A stretch of 64,000 nt of DNA from Singulisphaera sp. GP187 (GTDB lineage: Bacteria; Planctomycetota; Planctomycetia; Isosphaerales; Isosphaeraceae). Positions 61,448 through 64,000 of this stretch are shown in pieces (position 1 is the stretch's first letter; each line of letters starts with the position of its first letter). Made by a program: the position numbers and the translations under genes. Below the pieces are notes generated by a model. It did no database searches. It saw only the letters and a list, made by a program, of their open reading frames with translations, and was not told the origin of the DNA. The stretch lies in NCBI RefSeq assembly GCF_900129635.1, contig NZ_FSRB01000002.1, positions 834,727 through 898,726 of the forward strand, given 5' to 3'.

Positions 61448-63766
61448 ATGTGGGATCGACGTCGCCGGGCGGTGCGAATGGTTTGCCTCGGGGCCTTGTT
61501 TCTTTTTCTTTCCCCGGGCGGGGCGGAGGCTGGTCGCGTCCGCGGCACGGTCGTCGACCGCGCGGGGAAGCCGGCGGCCGGCGCGTTGGTCTGGGCCGCG
61601 AAGCTCAGCTTCCTCGAAGCCCGCGAGACCCAGGAGGCGACGGCCGACGGCTCGGGGGCCTTTGACATTGAGGTCGGGCCGGGCGATTGGCTTGTCTTCG
61701 CCCTCCGTGGCGATGAAGGCGGCCGGGGCGGTTGGGGCTCGATCGCGAAGGTCGGGGATGGCAAGGACCCCGCGCCCGTGGCCATTCGCCTCGGTGCGCC
61801 CACCCGGTTCAAGGGCCGTCTGCTCGACGCCGAGACCGGCGATCCTGTCACCCAGGGGCGGTTCGCATTGGATGATGCCCGGCTCCTGGAAGTGGACGCC
61901 CAGGGGCGGTTCGAGGCGCCGGGGCTGGATTTGACCAACCACGAGGCCTACCCGCTCTGCCCCGGCTTCGAACGCAAACGCATCCTGTTCGACACGACCG
62001 GCCGACCCGACGCGGAGCTGGAACTTCGGCTGCCGAAGGCGGGAAAGATCGTCGGGCGTGTCCTTGACGAGGACGGTAAGCCGATCGCGGGAGCGAGCGT
62101 GGGGCTGAGAACCTCAGGCTCGATCTTCTCCGGCTCGGCGCTGTGGGAGAAATGCTCCGCTGACGGCCGGTACTCCTACGATGGCAAGCCGTTCGGCCGC
62201 ACGGGCCGACTCGCCGCTCGCGCCCCCGGCTATCAGGACCAGGAACGCGAGGACGTCGTCGCCCTCGACGCTGCGGTGCCGACAGAGATCAACTTTACGC
62301 TTCGGCCCGATCCGCGAAAGGGATCGACCGCGACGGCGAAGACGGTCGCCAAGGCCCTGAACCGGCGCACCGTGTCCGGCACGATCGTCGACTCCGATCG
62401 CAAGCCGGTCGCCGGGGCCGTGGTGCGCTGGGACCTGCTGGTCAGCAGCGACAGCGTCCCCGAGACGAACTCCGACGCCGAAGGCGCATTTCGCCTGGAA
62501 AACGTGCCCGACGCGGCCAATGTCCTCTCGGTGATGGCAAAGGGGCTTGCCCCCGCCTTTCCGCCGGTCGAGTCCGGGGGCGACCTCCAGGTGACGGTGG
62601 AACTGAAACGGGGCGTCACAATCCGGGGACGTGTCGTGGACGAAGAGGGCAAGCCCATTGAAGGAGTGCGCGTCGTCCCCCAGATCGATAACCCCAAGCC
62701 CAACTGGGCCGGCTTCGTTTACCTCGACACCCTTCAGGCGGAGACCGATCGCGACGGCAAATTCACCCTGGAAGGGATGCCCGAAAACGTCAGGTGCGAC
62801 GTCGTGGCCGAGGGGCGGAGCGCGGCCCGCCAACGGCCGCTCTCGCCTTCGGACGAGTCGAAAAACGAGGTGGTGTTGCTCGGCGGGGGCGCGATCCGCG
62901 GCCGAGTTGTCGACCCGCTGGGGAATCCCGTCAAAAACTTCCGGGTTCAGGTTGGGATTCCCAAGAACGCCAAACCGGGCGATCCCGTGGGCGGTTATTT
63001 TGCGGGGTATGGGGGCACGGGCCTGGCGTTCACCCGCAACGACGGTGAGTTCACCATCAGCGGCCTGACGGCCGGGAACATCCACCGCCTGACCGTGATC
63101 GCCGAGAATTTCGGCGCGGGCGTGGCGGAACGCGTCGAGTCCCAGTCGCTCGGCCGCCTGAAGCCGGCCGACGATCTGACGATCAGGCTCGGAGTCGGGC
63201 ACACGCTGCGGGTCCGCGTGATCAGGGAGAAGGGCAAGGTGGTCGAGGGTGCCCGGGTGACGATCATTCAGAACGAGGGCCGGGGCGGCTTCCAGTGGGG
63301 GTACAGCGACAGCTCCTGGGACGACAGCGTCACCGCGCAAGCCAATGCAATGGGCTGGGCTGAGTTCCCCAACCTGGCGTTCGGCAAGGGGACCGTCGTC
63401 GTGAGGGCCAAAGGCTTCTCTCGGACGAGGCTCGAATGGGTGAATGACGAGGAGGAAGTCGACATCTTTGTCGAGCCCGAATCGAGACTCGCGGGGACCG
63501 TGCTCGACGAGTCGGGGAAGCCAGTCTCGGGATCGCGAATCATGCTCTCATGGGGAAATGGTGAGATGATGAACATTCTTGTCGACGAGAAGGACGGCCG
63601 GTTCCTGGCCGACGAGTTGGGCTCGGGCAAATACTCGCTGAACGTCATTCCCAGCGCCGGCCCCGCGCTCTACTCTGGCTCGGTCGATTTGGAGCCCGGA
63701 AAGACGGTCACGGAAGAAATCCGCGTCAAGAGACCGACGCCGGCCGCGGCGCGTGAGAGAAAGTAA
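61448..63766 (+). CDS. Secreted multi-domain carboxypeptidase-regulatory-like (Ig-like) protein
   Basis: 772 residues from ATG 61448, which has GAGGAGG seven bases upstream. A signal peptide (MVCLGALFLFLSPGGAEA) is followed by about seven repeats of a CarboxypepD_reg-like beta-sandwich. Their openings are readable: RVRGTVVDRAGKPAAGALV, KIVGRVLDEDGKPIAGASV, TVSGTIVDSDRKPVAGAVV, TIRGRVVDEEGKPIEGVRV, AIRGRVVDPLGNPVKNFRV, TLRVRVIREKGKVVEGARV and RLAGTVLDESGKPVSGSRI. No catalytic domain. Such repeats act as surface adhesin or stalk modules (inference). Confidence 0.85.
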   Translation: MWDRRRRAVRMVCLGALFLFLSPGGAEAGRVRGTVVDRAGKPAAGALVWAAKLSFLEARETQEATADGSGAFDIEVGPGDWLVFALRGDEGGRGGWGSIAKVGDGKDPAPVAIRLGAPTRFKGRLLDAETGDPVTQGRFALDDARLLEVDAQGRFEAPGLDLTNHEAYPLCPGFERKRILFDTTGRPDAELELRLPKAGKIVGRVLDEDGKPIAGASVGLRTSGSIFSGSALWEKCSADGRYSYDGKPFGRTGRLAARAPGYQDQEREDVVALDAAVPTEINFTLRPDPRKGSTATAKTVAKALNRRTVSGTIVDSDRKPVAGAVVRWDLLVSSDSVPETNSDAEGAFRLENVPDAANVLSVMAKGLAPAFPPVESGGDLQVTVELKRGVTIRGRVVDEEGKPIEGVRVVPQIDNPKPNWAGFVYLDTLQAETDRDGKFTLEGMPENVRCDVVAEGRSAARQRPLSPSDESKNEVVLLGGGAIRGRVVDPLGNPVKNFRVQVGIPKNAKPGDPVGGYFAGYGGTGLAFTRNDGEFTISGLTAGNIHRLTVIAENFGAGVAERVESQSLGRLKPADDLTIRLGVGHTLRVRVIREKGKVVEGARVTIIQNEGRGGFQWGYSDSSWDDSVTAQANAMGWAEFPNLAFGKGTVVVRAKGFSRTRLEWVNDEEEVDIFVEPESRLAGTVLDESGKPVSGSRIMLSWGNGEMMNILVDEKDGRFLADELGSGKYSLNVIPSAGPALYSGSVDLEPGKTVTEEIRVKRPTPAAARERK

Positions 63767-64000
63767 TCGCAGGCAGTGGCGTCAGGCGGGCAATCGGTAA
63801 TGCCAGACCGAGCTTACACTGCCAGCGGGGCGGAAACGGGGGAAAGAAGCCGAACAGGTAGAGGAATCATCGGACATCGGCTCCTGTCCCCTTTCCCCCA
63901 CCTGGCAGCCATACTGGAGTAAGCCGTCATAGACCTTCGCCTTCCGGCAACCGAACGTGCAGCGGAGCGGGTAGGGCCTCGCGGAGCCAAGCTGGCAAAC
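63767..64000. other. Window end, no gene seen
   Basis: 234 bases after the last gene, without an ORF of coding character or a recognisable terminator. Confidence 0.5.

Overview
The window is GC-rich bacterial DNA that reads as a planctomycete, most likely of the Isosphaeraceae type. This is inferred from the gene families present: a cytochrome-c/DUF1549/DUF1553 protein paired with a DUF1501 protein, a DUF1559 pseudopilin-like protein, two PEP-CTERM proteins, several secreted Gly/Tyr-rich proteins, HEAT and NHL proteins, and acyltransferase-like membrane proteins. No rRNA, tRNA, CRISPR array, replication origin or prophage was recognised.

Layout. 0-12 kb: the 3' end of ettA, an enoyl-CoA hydratase, a B12-binding radical SAM enzyme, the DUF1549/DUF1553 + DUF1501 pair, and a three-gene ABC exporter with overlapping or abutting genes. 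12-19.5 kb: a palindrome-rich spacer, a small lipoprotein, a DUF1559 protein, two tandem DUF5009-like acyltransferases, then an rsmG/SpoU methyltransferase locus with a frameshift. 19.5-26.5 kb: moaB, a HEAT protein, a type-II NADH dehydrogenase, a family-4 uracil-DNA glycosylase and a split transketolase. 27-35.5 kb: a SulP-carbonic anhydrase fusion, a complete IS4-type insertion sequence with target duplication, then a nitric-oxide module (cupin, quinol NO reductase, truncated globin) next to what looks like an internally deleted nsrR. 35.5-42 kb: an SGNH hydrolase, Gly-rich secreted proteins and a PEP-CTERM protein. 42-50.7 kb is a plastic accessory stretch: a TPR protein of different base composition, a toxin-antitoxin pair with a broken toxin, comM plus a deleted partial copy of comM, a frameshifted ferritin-like gene, and three copies of a 110-bp element with terminal inverted repeats. 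51-64 kb: NHL protein, YheT-like hydrolase, MFS transporter, AsmA-like giant protein, PEP-CTERM protein and a multi-repeat carboxypeptidase-regulatory-like protein.

The spacers are rich in dispersed palindromes. I separate four families: R1 (GCAGCCCC...GACCGTC hairpins, with a base-pair covariation between copies), R2 (28-bp arms containing CCGCGGGCGTCCC), R3 (GGGTGGGCACGGCCCACC) and R4 (the 110-bp element). R4 is the best candidate for something undescribed. At least three genes carry a single-base frameshift (SpoU methyltransferase, HigB-like toxin, ferritin-like), and one small ORF has a good ribosome site but ATC where a start codon should be. Either this genome decays genes quickly or the assembly has indel errors, and raw reads would tell. 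All calls come from reading the sequence; no database search was run.
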